Source of the DNA: a virus | Reading direction: 5' to 3' (one strand) | Length of the DNA: 23,162 nucleotides | IMG/VR virus record: IMGVR_UViG_3300022539_000074 | Location: 1 to 23,162 of that record | Part shown: one piece after another, positions 21,617 to 23,162 of the stretch | How positions within the stretch are numbered: the stretch's first letter is position 1 | How the letters are laid out: each line of letters starts with the position of its first letter | The notes under the pieces: model-generated | What the model saw: the letters and a program-made list of their open reading frames with translations, nothing else | What the model was told of the DNA's origin: nothing | Database searches by the model: none | Made by a program: the position numbers and the translations under genes

Positions 21617-21677
21617 CGGGTGAACAAGTTACTGTTGTTGTCATTGGTATATTTACAACTACTGAAAGGATAATACT

Positions 21678-21872
21678 ATGGAAAAGTACAAAGTTGTGTT
21701 CATTACGGCCTTCACATATGGAGTAGAAGCGGAAAGTAAGGATGATGCAGTAGACGCTGCTAGAAAAGAGTACACAGAAGAACTACAAAATCCAGACTCG
21801 ACTGTAGCACTATACGATGCAGTTGCGAATGTAGCAAAGGCCACTTTGAGTGATGGCTGGCTATTCGATTAG
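21678..21872 (+). CDS. DpnD/PcfM-like small protein C (64 aa)
   Basis: ATG 21678 follows CTGAAAGGATAATACT. The 64 aa product MEKYKVVFITAFTYGVEAES, then KDDAVDAARKEYTEELQNPD, is the clearest member of the three-gene family: KY-x-V strand, Y-x-V-E-A strand, and helix DDAVDAARKEY. A second, less conserved segment (STVALYDAVANVAKATLSDG) follows. The match to the DpnD/PcfM pattern (yxVxxxxxxxxxVEAxSxxEA) is good by eye. Proteins of this class occur on phages and mobile elements, with unknown role. Confidence 0.65.
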   Translation: MEKYKVVFITAFTYGVEAESKDDAVDAARKEYTEELQNPDSTVALYDAVANVAKATLSDGWLFD

Positions 21873-21912
21873 TAGTCCCAACATAACATGTGATGAGTGA
21901 AAGGATATTGTT

Positions 21913-22083
21913 ATGTTTATATGTAGTCAATGTAATAAAAGCAGTAGGCCTAATGAGAAGGCTACAAAACTGTCTATAAAGACTAGGCAGAAAACATATC
22001 GAGATGGTACCGTGGGCAGTGAGATTGTTAAGGAAGTAGATATCTATCAAGGCTGTGTAAGTAAGAATAAGAAAGGTGGATGA
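21913..22083 (+). CDS. Small zinc-knuckle-like protein (56 aa)
   Basis: ATG 21913 follows TGAAAGGATATTGTT. The 56 aa product MFICSQCNKSSRPNEKATKL begins with a CxxC pair (Cys4, Cys7), continues with a basic region TRQKTYRDGTVGSEIVKEVD, and has only a third cysteine (YQGCVSKNKK). Full zinc ribbons need four ligands, so either histidine-free binding is incomplete or dimerisation supplies the rest. Similar short phage proteins normally end in a second CxxC, so the fourth ligand may have been lost. Confidence 0.6.
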   Translation: MFICSQCNKSSRPNEKATKLSIKTRQKTYRDGTVGSEIVKEVDIYQGCVSKNKKGG

Positions 22084-22087
22084 CATT

Positions 22088-22297
22088 ATGTTGTACTGTA
22101 TAAATAAAGAACCGAGTGGTGGCCTCGACATCTGTGTAGATGGTCAAGCGGTTCTTAATATAAGTGAAGTGTCTGATAATGAGACCATCAATCTATTCCT
22201 CACGCCGATGGGTGTAGATGCAGTGATAATTGAGACAATGGAATGTACTAGGCAGAAGATGCCGTGGTCTCACGAATTGTTAGTGAGAAGGAGATAG
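22088..22297 (+). CDS. Hypothetical protein (69 aa)
   Basis: ATG 22088 follows AAAGGTGG by eight bases; GTG at 22076 is in frame but would sit on the ribosome site. The 69 aa product MLYCINKEPSGGLDICVDGQ is followed by beta-rich segments AVLNISEVSDNETINLFLTP and AVIIETMECTRQKMPWSHE. There are no membrane helices. It ends two bases before the lipoprotein start, so the two are cotranscribed. I do not recognise it. Confidence 0.6.
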   Translation: MLYCINKEPSGGLDICVDGQAVLNISEVSDNETINLFLTPMGVDAVIIETMECTRQKMPWSHELLVRRR

Positions 22298-22299
22298 AT

Positions 22300-22539
22300 A
22301 TGAAGAAAAAACTAATTGTATCATTGCTACTGGTACTATCTGGCTGTTCTTGGTTTAGTGATAATAGGATAGTTGTCAAGCCGACTAGACGGATTGATAC
22401 TAGCTCTTACGAGTTTCGCCGAGTGTTAGCTATATTTATCAAGTATAGATTTGAGACGCAGAAGTCTATTGAATGGATAATGGCTGACTTAGCGTTAGCA
22501 GAGTATGAACTATCATTAAAGAAGGAGAAAGAGAAATGA
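22300..22539 (+). CDS. Small lipoprotein (79 aa)
   Basis: ATG 22300 follows AAGGAG. The first residues MKKKLIVSLLLVLSGCSWFS form a lipoprotein signal peptide with lipobox LSGC (lipidated Cys16). The mature part (about 63 aa) is basic and helical, with KSIEWIMADLALAEYELSLKK ending in KEKEK. Its TGA overlaps the ATG of a 26 aa membrane peptide (ATGA), a pairing seen in phage lysis and exclusion modules. Outer-membrane spanin subunits are small lipoproteins too, but usually proline-rich, which this is not. Confidence 0.7.
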   Translation: MKKKLIVSLLLVLSGCSWFSDNRIVVKPTRRIDTSSYEFRRVLAIFIKYRFETQKSIEWIMADLALAEYELSLKKEKEK

Positions 22540-22616
22540 AACAGATAGCAAAATGGATAGCTATAACCATAGCATTCTTTCTAGTGCTATGGTTAATAGT
22601 ACTAATGGGGCAGTGA
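22536..22616 (+). CDS. Single-span membrane peptide (26 aa)
   Basis: MKQIAKWIAITIAFFLVLWL plus IVLMGQ is a basic N-terminus followed by one strongly hydrophobic helix. It is translationally coupled to the lipoprotein through ATGA, with GAAGGAGAAAGAGAA ahead of it. It could be a holin-like or pinholin-like peptide, or a regulator of the lipoprotein. It is very short but has no competing frame. The tRNA gene follows after 11 bases. Confidence 0.55.
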   Translation: MKQIAKWIAITIAFFLVLWLIVLMGQ

Positions 22617-22627
22617 GAAAGATGGCT

Positions 22628-22702
22628 AGACGAGTAGCTCAATTTGGTAAAAGCACACCCCTTATAAGGGTGAGGTTGCAGGTTCGAGTCCTGCCTCGTC
22701 TA
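22628..22702 (+). tRNA. tRNA-Ile(UAU)
   Basis: The 75-base gene folds into a cloverleaf: acceptor AGACGAG/CTCGTCT, D arm GCTC/AAGC with three pairs and one C-A mismatch, anticodon stem CACCC/GGGTG with loop CTTATAA, and T arm GCAGG-TTCGAGT-CCTGC. The anticodon is TAT, which reads AUA (Ile). The discriminator base is A, as usual for Ile. CCA is not encoded. Phage genes here use ATA codons often, so the tRNA probably helps their translation. Confidence 0.88.
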
Positions 22703-22704
22703 TT

Positions 22705-22815
22705 ATGACTAAAGAAAGAATAACATTTAACATAGGTAGCGTTGTTGTAGTAATATGGTACTGGCCTACCATCGCTAGCATATTACTACATACAATGCTC
22801 TTGTTCGTTGTTTGA
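22705..22815 (+). CDS. Possible small membrane peptide (36 aa)
   Basis: A 37-codon frame from ATG 22705 directly follows the tRNA, with no ribosome site. The product MTKERITFNIGSVVVVIWYW, then PTIASILLHTMLLFVV, is hydrophobic over most of its length. The stop codon lies within palindrome copy 4. It could be a chance frame, because the region holds the 3' part of the tRNA transcript. Confidence 0.3.
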   Translation: MTKERITFNIGSVVVVIWYWPTIASILLHTMLLFVV

Positions 22816-22820
22816 ACAAG
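22800..22820. promoter_or_regulatory. 21-bp palindrome, copy 4
   Basis: CTTGTTCG-TTGTT-TGAACAAG has a perfect right arm and one inner mismatch in the left. It lies about 35 bases upstream of the 97 aa gene. As in copy 3, the sequence after the right arm continues with AACACAAA-like bases, so flanking DNA may also be shared. Confidence 0.6.
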
Positions 22821-22854
22821 TGAACCAACACAAAAATAGAAAGGAGAAAGTATT

Positions 22855-23148
22855 ATGAAGAAGTGTAACAAAATAGCCAACGATATTGTAAGACGTGGAG
22901 GAGAAGACACATATATAGGAATTAGGATATATAAGGGAGGCGGGCCTAGTAACTACTTTTCAATAACCCACGGTGGTGCAACGGTATACTCAATATACAA
23001 CAAGATATACAAGGTAGAGATATGCAACCCAAGAGGTATCGTACACTTCAACCTTCGCCTGTGGTTAATGGAGATAGATAGGAAGATAAGTAAGATGGTA
23101 GTAAGATTGTTTTGGGCTACTCATACGGTATACAAGGAAGATAAGTAA
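22855..23148 (+). CDS. Hypothetical protein (97 aa)
   Basis: ATG 22855 follows AAAGGAGAAAG. The 97 aa product MKKCNKIANDIVRRGGEDTY is basic, with a beta-rich centre IGIRIYKGGGPSNYFSITHG and an Arg/Trp-rich helix HFNLRLWLMEIDRKISKMVV. The charge pattern suggests a cytoplasmic or nucleic-acid-associated protein. It is the last complete gene before the right edge. I do not recognise a family. Confidence 0.6.
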   Translation: MKKCNKIANDIVRRGGEDTYIGIRIYKGGGPSNYFSITHGGATVYSIYNKIYKVEICNPRGIVHFNLRLWLMEIDRKISKMVVRLFWATHTVYKEDK

Positions 23149-23162
23149 GATTGTTAAATAGA

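Noticed and set aside
22662-22910. Leftward frame overlapping the tRNA
   Set aside because: It covers the antisense of the tRNA and of the downstream gene start, and has no ribosome site.
1-23162. CRISPR array or insertion sequence
   Set aside because: No regularly spaced direct repeats with spacers and no transposase gene were seen.

Overview
The window reads as about 23 kb of a tailed double-stranded DNA bacteriophage (Caudoviricetes), taken from one continuous genome. It carries small and large terminase, portal, a scaffold-like protein, an HK97-fold-like major capsid protein and tail fibre genes in canonical order. There is no integrase, recognisable repressor, tape measure, sheath or DNA polymerase. 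A nozzle-like propeller protein without any tail tube gene favours a short-tailed (podovirus-like) virion, but this is inference. The host cannot be named. Strong AGGAGG-type ribosome sites and one perfect TTGACA/TATAAT promoter suggest a bacterium with ordinary sigma-70 signals.

Layout. Positions 1-19200 form one long leftward late operon. Read in transcription order (right to left) it holds: TerS, a one-membrane-span protein, TerL, two small proteins, portal, a small ADP-ribosyltransferase-fold-like protein, a hidden 49-50 aa gene, a lipoprotein, a zinc ribbon, a small basic ORF overlapping the scaffold gene, scaffold, major capsid and decoration protein. A sugar cassette follows (GT-A, GT-B, methyltransferase, DegT aminotransferase), then four virion or connector genes, a tail fibre, a nozzle-like protein, a tail-fibre-like protein, a LAGLIDADG endonuclease, a glycosyltransferase-methyltransferase fusion, a beta-helix protein and two small genes at the edge. 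Many junctions are ATGA, TAATG or TGATG overlaps, implying translational coupling.

Positions 19201-19851 are a non-coding divergent region with a perfect rightward promoter, a weaker leftward one and a GC-rich hairpin/G-run island beside terS that could be the packaging site. From 19852 to the right end, small rightward (probably early) genes share a TGAAAGGA leader. Three look like paralogues of a DpnD/PcfM-like fold. Also here are a tRNA-Ile(UAU), a small lipoprotein coupled to a 26 aa membrane peptide, and several intergenic structures.

The least explained signals are non-coding. (1) A 21-bp palindrome, CTTGTTCA-N5-TGAACAAG, recurs at four intergenic sites in both arms, with extra half-sites. 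(2) A 34-bp inverted repeat (28/34 matching) containing the same half-site flanks an AT-rich core and a terminator, and is an origin-like arrangement. (3) A 74-nt element has a perfect 14-bp closing stem and two mutually exclusive inner pairings. Together they suggest a phage-encoded DNA-binding regulator or replication initiator, not encoded recognisably here, that acts at dispersed sites.
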